NCBI GenBank assembly: GCA_025456495.1 | Contig: JALOKO010000014.1 | Location: 1 to 19,116 of the forward strand | Source of the DNA: Bryobacterales bacterium | Lineage (GTDB): Bacteria; Acidobacteriota; Terriglobia; Bryobacterales; Bryobacteraceae | Direction: 5' to 3' | Length of the DNA stretch: 19,116 nucleotides | In this document: piece after piece, positions 1 to 6,898 of the stretch | Layout of the letters: each line of letters starts with the position of its first letter | Position numbering within the stretch: the stretch's first letter is position 1 | Position numbers and translations under genes: made by a program | The notes under the pieces: generated by a model | Database searches by the model: none | Told to the model about the DNA's origin: nothing | The model's input: the letters and a program-made list of their open reading frames with translations, nothing else

Positions 1-181
1 CCTTCTGTAGCGTCCGGATGCTGCTGGCGTTGCCGCGCACGACGGTGGCATCCAGGGCTTCCTCCAGATAGTCGCAGCGCTTGGCGTCCTGCTCGACAAT
101 CACCACGTCGTTGCCCTCGCGGCTCATGCGTCGCGCCAGCAGCAGCGCCACGTCTCCCCCGCCACAGATCAATACGCGCAT
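1..181 (-). CDS. TrkA-type N-terminal NAD-binding protein, start only (cut by window edge)
   Basis: The reverse strand from the ATG at 181 reads MRVLICGGGDVALLLARRMS and runs off the left edge after 60 residues. A Rossmann fold is visible: a first beta strand with a GGGDVA nucleotide-binding loop (residues 7-12), a helix, then a second strand ending in an acidic residue (VVIVEQD, residues 29-35). This is followed by a helix and VVRGNAS, which matches the VxGDAT-like segment of TrkA_N/RCK domains. Such proteins are cytoplasmic NAD(H)-binding regulators of Trk/Ktr potassium uptake. A GGAGG Shine-Dalgarno at 192-196 supports this start, with a spacing of 10. It lies 100 bp downstream of argS on the same strand. 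The C-terminal part is not visible, so an RCK-domain channel or another TrkA_N protein is also possible. Confidence 0.7.
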   Translation of the reverse strand, partial: MRVLICGGGDVALLLARRMSREGNDVVIVEQDAKRCDYLEEALDATVVRGNASSIRTLQK

Positions 182-230
182 CGACGGTTATCCTCCGCGA
201 CTCCCAGTTGCCCGCACGCGATGTCTCCAT

Positions 231-290
231 CGCCCGGTTGCCCCCATAGACGCCCGGTTGCCCCCATAGACGCCCGGTTGCCTACATAAA
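231..290. repeat. 20-bp tandem repeat, 3 copies, at the end of argS
   Basis: The unit cgcccggttgcccccataga occurs at 231-250 and 251-270 without change, and a third copy at 271-290 diverges in its last half (cctacataaa). The third copy contains the argS stop codon (TAG on the minus strand, 282-284), so the array lies across the gene end and in the 100-bp gap before the TrkA-type gene. No function is evident. It is one of nine short arrays in the window. Confidence 0.9.
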
Positions 291-2357
291 TTCTGGCGCT
301 TCAATGCCCAGCACTTCCAGCGTCAGAATCAGCTCCTGCCGGAAATACGTGGCCAGCCACAGCAACCCCGCCCGTCGTGCCGGGTCCTTCTCCTTCAAGA
401 TGGGGTACTCGTGGTAAAACTCGTTGAAGCTCTGCGCGGCCTGGAAGGCATGCTTGGCCAGGTTGGCGGGCTCACCCGCGTTCACCGCGCGGGCCACCGC
501 GAATACCCGCTTAGAGGCCTGCACCAGCAACTGCCACAGCTTCTCGTCGGCCAGCAGCGCCTCCAGCACTTCCCCCGTCAGCACCTCGCTGAATGTGGGG
601 ATGGCCTCCCCCGTCTCGCTCCACTTGTCGAAGATGCGGTTGGCGCGCACTGCGGCGTATTGCACGTAGGGTCCGGTTTCGCCCTCAAAGCTCAGCGCCT
701 CCTGGAAGTCAAACGCGATGACGGAGTTCCGGGTGAACTTCAACAGGAAATAGCGCAAGGCCCCCACGGCTACCTGGCGCGCCACCACCTTGCAGGCCTC
801 CTCGCCACGCTCGGCATTGCGCGACAGCACCTCGGAGTAGGCGGCCTGGGTGAGCTTGTCCATCAGGTCATCGGCCTTCACGCCTAATCCCTTACGTCCT
901 GACACCTCCACGTAGGCCTTGCGGCTGTCCTCTTCTGACAGCGCAATGCCAAGGTCCGCGCAGCATCGCGGGCTAAGGGCCACCATCTCATAGGCGAAGT
1001 GGACTGAGTTGCGCGCGGCCTCTTCGTAATGCAGAGCGCGCAGTCCGGCCACCACCACATCCTGCAGGTAGCTTTGCCGCGAATCAATCACGTTGTAGAC
1101 GCGCACGCCGCCGCCAAAGCGCGCCTCCTCCACCGGCGCCGCCTCGGCGGACTCGGCAGTGCTGACGTACAGCCGATGGCCGTCCGGATACTGGTGCGTC
1201 ACCTTGTAGAAGAAGTCCTGGCCCAGCAGCCCAAACTTCCATAGCTGGTAGGCGATGTCCTTGCCCACGTAAGTCACCGTGCCGTTTGACCGCACGATCA
1301 CCTTGCTGTCCTCCACGGCCTCAGCGGCTACATCGCCCGTGGCTACATCGCCCGTGGCTGCATCGTCCGTGGCTGCATCGCCCGTGGCTGCATCGCCCGT
1401 GGCTGCAGCCGCCTCCTGCACCGCCGCGCTCTCCTTGAATGCGGAGGCAGGCATCACCCAGCAGCCCGCGTTCTTGCCCTTGTCCTCCAGATAGATTGCC
1501 TTGCGTTCCTTCAGCAGTTCAAAGGCCTTGGCCCAGAACTTCAGGTGCAGAATTTCACTCTCCCGCGGCAGAACGTCGTACCGGATACCCAGACGGTACA
1601 TGGTGGCCAGGTGACAGCGGACAATGGCGTCGGCCACCAGATGCCCCAGTTCCGCGATTTCCCCTTCGCCCGCCTCAATCGCATGCAAGGTTTCCGCCCG
1701 CCAGGGCAAGGTCTCCGGTTGCGTTTGGTAATTGGCGCTCACCCGTGCATAGAGGTCCCAGCAACGATGGTCAAAGGGAAAGGCCGGGTCATCCACCATC
1801 GCCCGCACTTCGGCCAGCGAATTCCGTTCCAGATAGTGGAAGCCCACCACCACATCGGCCACCTGGACGCCGGTATTGTCGATGTAGTTTTGCACCTCCA
1901 CCGGCTCGCCCACGGCCCGCAGCATGCGCACAAACGTGTCTCCCAGCACCGCATTGCGCAGGTGCCCGATGTGGGCCGCCTTGTTGGGGTTGATGTTGGT
2001 GTGCTCAACAATCACCTTGCCGCCCGATGGCGCCACGGCCGGCTCCAGCGCGGCCCCCGCCAGCAGCGCCTGCGCGTAGGCGCCCCGCCTCAGCCTCAAA
2101 TTCAGGAACCCGTTTCCCGCCACCCCAATGCTTGCCACCGCCGGGATTTTGCCGTCCAGCTTCGCCGCCAGCGTCTCGGCAATCTCACGCGGAGCCTTCT
2201 TCAGCGTCCGCGCCAGTTGAAACGCCACCGGCAGCGCCACCTCGCCAAATTGGGCCTGTCGCGGCTGCTCCACCACCACCGTGCTGGCAACGCCGAATTC
2301 CGCTCGCAGAAGCCCGTCCACAGCCTCCGCGATTTGCTGCTCAATCAAGTGAAACAC
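282..2357 (-). CDS. argS: Arginyl-tRNA synthetase with a repeat-built insertion
   Basis: Class I aminoacyl-tRNA synthetase that charges tRNA-Arg in the cytoplasm. Visible parts are the N-terminal additional domain (residues 1-110), the catalytic HIGH motif in NKAAHIGHLRN (HIGH 129-132), VRSNGTVTYVGKDIAYQLWKF (355-375, conserved ahead of the second half of the catalytic domain) and a KMSK-equivalent SGRKGLGVKADDL (486-498). The anticodon-binding DALR domain includes FEGETGPYVQYAAVRANRIF (557-576). At 691 aa it is longer than the usual 550-600. Part of the excess is an Ala/Gly/Asp/Thr-rich loop at residues 311-350 containing five TGDAA-type pentapeptides. The start is GTG at 2357: an in-frame TAA lies two codons upstream and there is no clear ribosome binding site. 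The family assignment is secure; the effect of the insertion is unknown. Confidence 0.97.
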   Translation of the reverse strand: MFHLIEQQIAEAVDGLLRAEFGVASTVVVEQPRQAQFGEVALPVAFQLARTLKKAPREIAETLAAKLDGKIPAVASIGVAGNGFLNLRLRRGAYAQALLAGAALEPAVAPSGGKVIVEHTNINPNKAAHIGHLRNAVLGDTFVRMLRAVGEPVEVQNYIDNTGVQVADVVVGFHYLERNSLAEVRAMVDDPAFPFDHRCWDLYARVSANYQTQPETLPWRAETLHAIEAGEGEIAELGHLVADAIVRCHLATMYRLGIRYDVLPRESEILHLKFWAKAFELLKERKAIYLEDKGKNAGCWVMPASAFKESAAVQEAAAATGDAATGDAATDDAATGDVATGDVAAEAVEDSKVIVRSNGTVTYVGKDIAYQLWKFGLLGQDFFYKVTHQYPDGHRLYVSTAESAEAAPVEEARFGGGVRVYNVIDSRQSYLQDVVVAGLRALHYEEAARNSVHFAYEMVALSPRCCADLGIALSEEDSRKAYVEVSGRKGLGVKADDLMDKLTQAAYSEVLSRNAERGEEACKVVARQVAVGALRYFLLKFTRNSVIAFDFQEALSFEGETGPYVQYAAVRANRIFDKWSETGEAIPTFSEVLTGEVLEALLADEKLWQLLVQASKRVFAVARAVNAGEPANLAKHAFQAAQSFNEFYHEYPILKEKDPARRAGLLWLATYFRQELILTLEVLGIEAPEFM
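1326..1400. repeat. 15-bp tandem repeat, 5 copies, inside argS
   Basis: The unit ggctgcatcgcccgt (variants ggcta at the start, cgtcc inside) occurs at 1326, 1341, 1356, 1371 and 1386, with a partial sixth copy to 1410. It encodes TGDAA, TDDAA and TGDVA pentapeptides at about residues 320-344 of ArgS. The unit is a multiple of three, so copy-number change would keep the frame. Near-identical codons in adjacent copies point to recent expansion by slippage. Confidence 0.92.
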
Positions 2358-2365
2358 AGCTTACA

Positions 2366-2371
2366 AGTATA
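2366..2371 (-). promoter_or_regulatory. Possible -10 element of argS, implying a leaderless mRNA
   Basis: On the minus strand TATACT is followed by 8 nt and then the GTG start of argS. A typical -10 to start-site distance would put transcription initiation at or within 1-2 nt of the GTG. No Shine-Dalgarno is seen, and no good -35 hexamer at 16-18 bp. This rests on a single hexamer. Confidence 0.35.
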
Positions 2372-2695
2372 TCAACCGCCGTTTGCCCACCCGCTGATTG
2401 CCTTCACTGGATTGCCGTCTTGCCGCCGCGCTGTCGCCCTTCTGCCCAACCTTCCGGGAACGCGAAGCGAAACCGGAAACATCCCGTCCACCGCGCGGGG
2501 TCACGGCCGGGCGGCGCTGCACCACCCGGTTGTGGTGTCGCATCGTTTTTGCTTATGAGGGCGGTAAGGACGCGAAAAAATGCTAAGCGCTTCCGGTACC
2601 CCTAGTTCCCGCGTAAGTCCCTCACCAACATAGACATATCGGTCCCCTTGCGTCATGTCTGTAACGGGTTTCGAAAAAAACATACAGATTGACGG

Positions 2696-2723
2696 TTGAC
2701 AGGGCTACCAGCGAAACAATAAT
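2696..2723 (+). promoter_or_regulatory. Sigma-70-type promoter of carD
   Basis: A consensus -35 TTGACA at 2696-2701 is separated by 16 bp from AATAAT at 2718-2723. An overlapping second TTGACG lies just upstream at 2689-2694. Transcription would begin near 2730, giving a leader of about 40 nt that carries an AGGCGG ribosome binding site (2756-2761). This is the clearest promoter in the window. Confidence 0.7.
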
Positions 2724-2770
2724 TTTGATGTAGGTAATCCAAAACCTTAATGCCCAGGCGGTGACGACCT

Positions 2771-3283
2771 ATGATGATGTTTCGGGTTGGTGAGAAAGTA
2801 GTCTATCCGAATCATGGGGTAGCTACGGTGGAGAATATCTCCTCCCGCTCATTTGGATCGAGCTTTGAGCGTTTTTACCTGCTCCGGCTGATGTACAGCA
2901 CGATGACCGTCATGGTGCCCTTCAGCCACGTAGGAAACGTGGGGTTGCGGCCCATTACGAAGTTGCAGGAAGTGGACCGGGTCCTCGAGTTCCTTGCCTG
3001 TGGCGATTGCCCTTGCAACAGCGATTGGAAGAATCGCTTCAAGGAAAACTCCGTCCGGATGCGCACGGGGCGCTTGGGTGACATTGCCGAGGTCTTCAAG
3101 GCTCTCGTGAAGCTGCAGGCCGATAAGCCGCTGTCTTTCCGCGAGAAGAAGATGCTCGAAAAAGCCCGGCAAATGCTGGTGGCTGAGGTGAGCGTGGCCA
3201 AGGGTTTGGATGAACCGAAGGCCGTTGGTCTGCTGGACCGTAGCTTGGCGCAATCGGATCTGCGCATGCCCGCCGCCTACTAA
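2771..3283 (+). CDS. carD: CarD/CdnL-family RNA polymerase-binding transcription regulator
   Basis: CarD-type proteins bind the RNA polymerase beta subunit through an N-terminal Tudor-like domain and stabilise open promoter complexes, often at rRNA promoters. The N-terminus FRVGEKVVYPNHGVATVE (residues 4-21) is the family signature. RFKENSVRMRTGRLGDIAEV and LSFREKKMLEKARQMLV match the helical C-terminal domain. At 170 aa the length is normal for the family. ATG codons at 2771, 2774 and 2777 are all possible; the first is listed. The mRNA looks monocistronic, with a sigma-70 promoter upstream and a strong terminator about 25 bp downstream. The linker holds an unusual cysteine group, ACGDCPCNSDW. 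Few changes of function are expected, but the cysteines could bind metal or sense redox state. Confidence 0.93.
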   Translation: MMMFRVGEKVVYPNHGVATVENISSRSFGSSFERFYLLRLMYSTMTVMVPFSHVGNVGLRPITKLQEVDRVLEFLACGDCPCNSDWKNRFKENSVRMRTGRLGDIAEVFKALVKLQADKPLSFREKKMLEKARQMLVAEVSVAKGLDEPKAVGLLDRSLAQSDLRMPAAY

Positions 3284-3308
3284 CTGTCCATAACGACAAC
3301 CGCTTGCC

Positions 3309-3344
3309 AAGGCCCGGTCGCCACGAAGCCACCGGGCCTTTTGT
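3309..3344 (+). terminator. Intrinsic terminator after carD
   Basis: AAGGCCCGGT (3309-3318) and ACCGGGCCTT (3331-3340) form a perfect 10-bp stem with a 12-nt loop. The stem's own TT is followed by TTG, giving TTTTG. It lies 25 bp after the carD stop and fits a Rho-independent terminator. Confidence 0.88.
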
Positions 3345-3351
3345 GTCTCCT

Positions 3352-3406
3352 CGCCCCGTCCAGGCATTCCACACCCGCCCCGTCCAGGCATTCCACACCC
3401 GCCCCG
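3352..3406. repeat. 24-bp tandem repeat, 2.3 copies, after the carD terminator
   Basis: Two identical 24-bp copies lie at 3352-3375 and 3376-3399, each with the core gtccaggcattccacacc. Seven bases of a third copy follow at 3400-3406. The array is intergenic, between the carD terminator and the HAD gene. No open frame or protein site can be assigned to it. Confidence 0.9.
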
Positions 3407-3462
3407 GTCGCTCACCCGTCACCGCCTGCACGCATCACCTCCGCGTGAGACAATAACGGGCA

Positions 3463-4263
3463 GTGCTTGAAATCATTAACGCCAAAAGCGCACGCCACAC
3501 CCGCGTCGCTCTCTTTGACTTCGACGGGACCCTGTCCTCGATCCGGGCCGGTTGGGTGGATGTGATGGTGCCCATGATGGTGGAGGCCCTCTTGGCCACC
3601 AACAGCGGCGAGACCGAAGAGGAAATCACGGCCGTCGTGCGCGATTTCGTCGGCCTGCTTACGGGCAAGCAGACCATCTACCAGATGATCGCGCTCACCG
3701 AAGAGATCTCCAAACGCGGCGGCGCCCCCGAAGATCCTCTCGTCTACAAGAAGCGCTACCTCGATTTGTTGCAGGTGCGGATTCAGCACCGCTTGGAAGC
3801 CTTGGAAAGCGGAAAGGCATCCCCTGACGACTACGCCGTTCCCGGCTCTCGCGCATTACTGGAAGGGCTGAAGGAACGCGGCTTCAAGATGTACCTGGCC
3901 AGCGGCACAGATCAGGACTACATGCGCCACGAAGCCAACCTGCTGGACTTCAGCAAGTACTTCGATGGCGGAGTTTTTGGCGCGTTGGACGACTACAAGA
4001 GCTTCTCTAAAAAGATCCTCATTGAGCAGATCATCCAGCGCGCGGAGTTTGCCGGGGAGCAGTTCCTGGGTTTCGGCGACGGCTACGTCGAGATTGAGAA
4101 CGTCCACCAGGTGGGGGGCGTCACCGTGGGCGTCGCCACCGATGAGCCCGATTGCCTGAAGGTGGATGAGTGGAAGCGGGAGCGCCTCATCAAGGTGGGC
4201 GCGGATTACATTGTGCCGAACTACCTGGGCCTGGACGAATTGTTCGGGGCGCTGTTCGATTAG
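3463..4263 (+). CDS. HAD-superfamily hydrolase, probable sugar-phosphate phosphatase
   Basis: Mg2+-dependent phosphohydrolase of the haloacid dehalogenase fold. Motif I is DFDGT (residues 19-23; D19 nucleophile, D21 acid/base). Motif II is the S/T in LASGTD (145-150). A lysine in SFSKK (180-184) can serve as motif III, and GFGDGYVEIE (203-212) is motif IV with D206. The helical insert between motifs I and II is a C1-type cap of about 120 residues. At 266 aa it is a typical size. The start is GTG at 3463, because an in-frame TAA lies just upstream. No Shine-Dalgarno is visible, but GACAAT at 3449-3454 is placed as a -10 would be for a leaderless transcript. It leads a same-strand run of PfkB kinase, ROK kinase and SIS isomerase, so a phosphosugar substrate is likely, in a role like GmhB. 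The exact substrate is unknown. Confidence 0.85.
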   Translation: MLEIINAKSARHTRVALFDFDGTLSSIRAGWVDVMVPMMVEALLATNSGETEEEITAVVRDFVGLLTGKQTIYQMIALTEEISKRGGAPEDPLVYKKRYLDLLQVRIQHRLEALESGKASPDDYAVPGSRALLEGLKERGFKMYLASGTDQDYMRHEANLLDFSKYFDGGVFGALDDYKSFSKKILIEQIIQRAEFAGEQFLGFGDGYVEIENVHQVGGVTVGVATDEPDCLKVDEWKRERLIKVGADYIVPNYLGLDELFGALFD

Positions 4264-4290
4264 CGCCCCCGTTGTCGCCGGGCGGCGCTA
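4261..4290 (+). other. Strong hairpin starting at the HAD stop codon
   Basis: TAGCGCC then CCCG (4261-4271) pairs with CGGG then GGCGCTA (4279-4290), with one bulged C at 4283 and a 7-nt loop. The left arm begins with the stop codon itself. No T-run follows, so it is not a standard intrinsic terminator. It may stop some transcription, protect the mRNA end, or set the ratio of HAD to the downstream genes. Confidence 0.5.
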
Positions 4291-4428
4291 TCTGCCTTCC
4301 CGCTTGGCGGCCGTATGCCGAAATCCAGGCGCGATGCACGGTTTGCGACGTGCGCCGTCTGCCACCGGTTGTTCCGAAGGCGTCGGCCGTCCCCCGCCTT
4401 CCCCGAATCAGTGCTCACGGAGAGAGCC

Positions 4429-5418
4429 ATGCACGTCAACGAAATCCTCGAACGGATTACCCATAAGCGGGCCTTGGTGGTGGGGGACATTTGTCTGGAC
4501 CGCTGGTGCCTCTACGATCCCTCGCTGGCTGAGCCGTCTCGCGAGACGGGCATTCCACGGGTGGCGGTCATCGGCTTTGAGGCCACTCCAGGCGCCGGAG
4601 GCACCGTGGCCAACAACCTCGTGGCGATGGGCGTCAAGCAGGTCAGCGTATTGGGCGTGCAGGGCGACGATGGATCCGCCTACGAATTGGGCAAGGCTCT
4701 CGCCGCCCGGCGCATCGACAGCATGTGGATGGTGACTGACCCCTCCAGCCAAACCTTCACCTACACCAAGTACCTCAACGTCACCACCTCAAACGAGGAT
4801 CTTTCACGGACTGATTTTGTAAACGTCCGCAATTTCAGCGCGGAGATTGAGCGCAAGGTCATCAAGAACCTCCGCGCCGCCGCCGTGCAGTACGACGTGA
4901 TCCTGGTGTCTGACCAGGCCGAGACCGAACAGGGCGGCGTGGTCACCGCCGGCGTGCGAGAGGCCCTGGCCGAACTGGCCGTCGAGTTGCCGGATGCCGT
5001 CTTCTGGGTGGACTCCCGCATGCGCGGAGAACTCTTCCGCAATGTCATCGTCAAGATGAACGACGTAGAGAGCGGCGGCGCCTGCCAGCGCATCGGCTGC
5101 GGACCCGATTTGGAGCAATTGCGCCAGCACGTGCAAGCCCCGGTCTTGTTGGTGACGCACGGCGCCGATGGCGTGGAGGTTATCCACGGCAATGGGCGGC
5201 AGCAGGTGCAGACCCAGGCCATCGATGAACCAGTGGATATCTGTGGCGCAGGAGACAGCTTTTCGGCCGGGGCGGCCATGGCTTTGCAGGTATCCCGGGA
5301 TCCCGTGCTGGCGGCCCGCTTTGGAAATGCCGTGGCCTCGGTTACGATCATGAAGAAGGGCACGGGCACCGCTTCCCCGGATGAAATCAAGTTGGCGGCG
5401 GGGCGGGTGGTTGCATGA
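4429..5418 (+). CDS. PfkB-family sugar kinase, HldA / RfaE domain I-like
   Basis: Ribokinase-fold kinase that transfers a phosphate from ATP to a sugar or sugar phosphate. RALVVGDICLDRW (residues 14-26) and TPGAGGTVANNLVAMG (53-68) match the start of RfaE domain I, the D-glycero-beta-D-manno-heptose-7-phosphate kinase. VTHGADGVEV (242-251) and DICGAGDSFSAG (270-281; D276 catalytic base, anion hole before it) close the active site. It has no C-terminal nucleotidyltransferase domain (329 aa against about 475 in HldE), so it is HldA-like. The ATG at 4429 is chosen over an in-frame ATG at 4315 because GGAG lies at 4419-4422 and the extra upstream residues resemble no kinase. Its stop overlaps the ROK start by 4 bp (ATGA). 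Heptose phosphate is the best-guess substrate; another sugar phosphate is possible. Confidence 0.85.
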   Translation: MHVNEILERITHKRALVVGDICLDRWCLYDPSLAEPSRETGIPRVAVIGFEATPGAGGTVANNLVAMGVKQVSVLGVQGDDGSAYELGKALAARRIDSMWMVTDPSSQTFTYTKYLNVTTSNEDLSRTDFVNVRNFSAEIERKVIKNLRAAAVQYDVILVSDQAETEQGGVVTAGVREALAELAVELPDAVFWVDSRMRGELFRNVIVKMNDVESGGACQRIGCGPDLEQLRQHVQAPVLLVTHGADGVEVIHGNGRQQVQTQAIDEPVDICGAGDSFSAGAAMALQVSRDPVLAARFGNAVASVTIMKKGTGTASPDEIKLAAGRVVA

Positions 5419-6269
5419 ACGTATTGGCCATTGATGTTGGCGGCACCAAGCTCACCATGGCGGTCTTCGAAGACGGCCGCATGATCTTGCGCGAAACCCA
5501 GCTTACAGACCGTGACGGCGGTCGCGACTGGATGTTGGAAAAGATCTCCGCCATCGCCCACGCTTGGAGCGCGCGCCTTCCCCTTGATCGCTGCGGCATT
5601 GGCTTCGGCGGTCCTGTAAACTATGCCAAGCAGCGCGTCGACAAGAGCACACACGTCGGCGGCTGGAACGACTTTGACCTTCCGGGCTACATCCAGCACG
5701 AGCTGGGAATTCCCGCCATCATCGACAACGACGCCAACGTCGGCGCCCTGGGCGAATACAGTTTCGGCGCCGGCGCACACGCTGATCCCATGTTCTACAT
5801 CACCCTCTCCACCGGCATTGGCGGCGGATTGATTGTGAACGGCAGTCTCTTCCGTGGCGCTGATTCCTTTGCCGGCGAAATCGGACACATCACCGTCCGT
5901 CCCGATGGACCGAAGTGCCTGTGCGGAGCCAACGGCTGTCTCGAACGGATGTGCTCCGGCCTTTGGATTGAGAAAGATTACGGCAAGCCTCCCAAGGAAC
6001 TGCTGCAGGACCATCGCTTTGTACAGAAGTATGTCGTTGACCTGGCGCTGGGCCTGAAGGCCTGCATCCTGTTTCTGAACCCCGCCCGCATTGTCGTTGG
6101 CGGCGGTATCAGCAAGGCCGGCAAGCGGCTGATTGATCCCTTGAAGGCGGAATTGCGCCAGCAGATTACCAGTTGGAGCGCGGCTCGCATTGACGTGGTG
6201 ACGGCCTGCCTGGCCGATGACAGCGTCCTGTATGGGGCCTTGGCGCTGGTGGATGAATTGGAGAAGTGA
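5415..6269 (+). CDS. ROK-family sugar kinase
   Basis: ROK proteins are ASKHA-fold kinases (glucokinase, N-acetylglucosamine or mannose kinase) or regulators. This one has the phosphate-1 motif DVGGTK (residues 7-12), IIDNDANVGALGE (102-114) with the catalytic Asp at 106, LSTGIGGGLI (131-140), and the substrate and zinc region EIGHITV (155-161) with CLCGANGCLE (168-177). H158 and three cysteines form the usual structural zinc site. There is no N-terminal helix-turn-helix, so it is an enzyme, not a NagC-type repressor. At 284 aa it is slightly short. It overlaps the PfkB kinase by 4 bp and its stop abuts the isomerase start, so it is almost certainly co-transcribed. A ROK kinase is not a standard member of heptose pathways. 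Its sugar cannot be named. Confidence 0.9.
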   Translation: MNVLAIDVGGTKLTMAVFEDGRMILRETQLTDRDGGRDWMLEKISAIAHAWSARLPLDRCGIGFGGPVNYAKQRVDKSTHVGGWNDFDLPGYIQHELGIPAIIDNDANVGALGEYSFGAGAHADPMFYITLSTGIGGGLIVNGSLFRGADSFAGEIGHITVRPDGPKCLCGANGCLERMCSGLWIEKDYGKPPKELLQDHRFVQKYVVDLALGLKACILFLNPARIVVGGGISKAGKRLIDPLKAELRQQITSWSAARIDVVTACLADDSVLYGALALVDELEK

Positions 6270-6830
6270 ATGAGTTTCGCGGCATCGTATGCGTCAGACT
6301 TGCAGGCCACGCTCAGCGGCTTGGACCTGGCCAAAGTAGACCAGGCCATCCAATGGTTTCAGGAGACCCGCGACGCGGGTGGGGCCATTTACCTCTGTGG
6401 CAATGGCGGAAGCGCGGCCAGCGTGTCGCACATCGCCTGCGACATCGTGAAGGGCTGCAGCTATCAGAAGGACAAAAAGTTCCGCGTCATGGCGCTCACG
6501 GATAACCTGGCCACCATCACCGCGTACGCCAATGATGTCGGCTACAGCGAGGTCTTCGTGGAACCCTTGCGCAACTTCGCCAAGCCCGGCGATCTGGTGG
6601 TGGCGGTGAGTGGCAGCGGGAACTCCCCCAACGTCGTCAAGGCCCTGGAATACGCCCGCACCGTTCCCTGCCGCACCATCGCCATGACCGGGCGCGATGG
6701 CGGCAAGCTGGCTCCCCTGGGTGACCTGAATCTGCACGTGCCCAACCCCCACATGGGCCGCATTGAGGATGCCCACATGATGATGCTGCACATGATTGCC
6801 TACGCCTTCATGGACGGGGCGGCCCGCTAG
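6270..6830 (+). CDS. SIS-domain sugar isomerase, GmhA-like (phosphoheptose isomerase family)
   Basis: GmhA converts sedoheptulose 7-phosphate to D-glycero-D-manno-heptose 7-phosphate, the first step to nucleotide heptoses. The single SIS domain shows CGNGGSAAS (residues 43-51), ALTDNLATITAYANDVGYSEVF (75-96), VSGSGNSPNV (113-122) and the C-terminal helix RIEDAHMMMLH (164-174). At 186 aa the length is typical (about 190). Aligned by eye with E. coli GmhA, H54 and H174 match two metal ligands, but the Glu of HFxxE is Asp58 and the ligand Gln is Glu166. It may therefore belong to a related isomerase group. GGAG at 6260-6263 gives a spacing of 6, and the ATG directly follows the ROK stop. It is the last gene of the tight PfkB-ROK-SIS run. 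Confidence 0.82.
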   Translation: MSFAASYASDLQATLSGLDLAKVDQAIQWFQETRDAGGAIYLCGNGGSAASVSHIACDIVKGCSYQKDKKFRVMALTDNLATITAYANDVGYSEVFVEPLRNFAKPGDLVVAVSGSGNSPNVVKALEYARTVPCRTIAMTGRDGGKLAPLGDLNLHVPNPHMGRIEDAHMMMLHMIAYAFMDGAAR

Positions 6831-6898
6831 CAGTCTTCACGGTGTACGCGAGGCACGCGCTTTCGTGTGTCGTGCGCCTGCAGAGAACCGGAGATCCA

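Larger units (their letters stand above)
2358..2770. other. Divergent intergenic region between argS and carD
   Basis: These 413 bp separate two outward-facing genes and hold the carD promoter near the right end and a candidate argS -10 at the left end. The middle has no convincing gene. It contains a CACCAC/GTGGTG hairpin (2520-2525 with 2532-2537) followed by eight bases and five T at 2546-2550, and an inverted repeat AGACAT/ATGTCT (2632-2637 with 2655-2660) that could be an operator or part of a small RNA. I do not recognise a known riboswitch or tRNA here. Confidence 0.5.

Noticed and set aside
2520..2550. Hairpin followed by T5 as a terminator
   Set aside because: No gene ends toward it on that strand, and eight bases separate the stem from the T-run.
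4315..4428. Earlier ATG start for the PfkB kinase
   Set aside because: The extra residues resemble no kinase, and GGAG at 4419-4422 fits the ATG at 4429.
4761..6014. Open frame of 417 codons on the minus strand opposite the PfkB and ROK genes
   Set aside because: It is antisense to two genes with clear kinase motifs and has no family features of its own; GC-rich coding sequence often leaves the opposite strand open.
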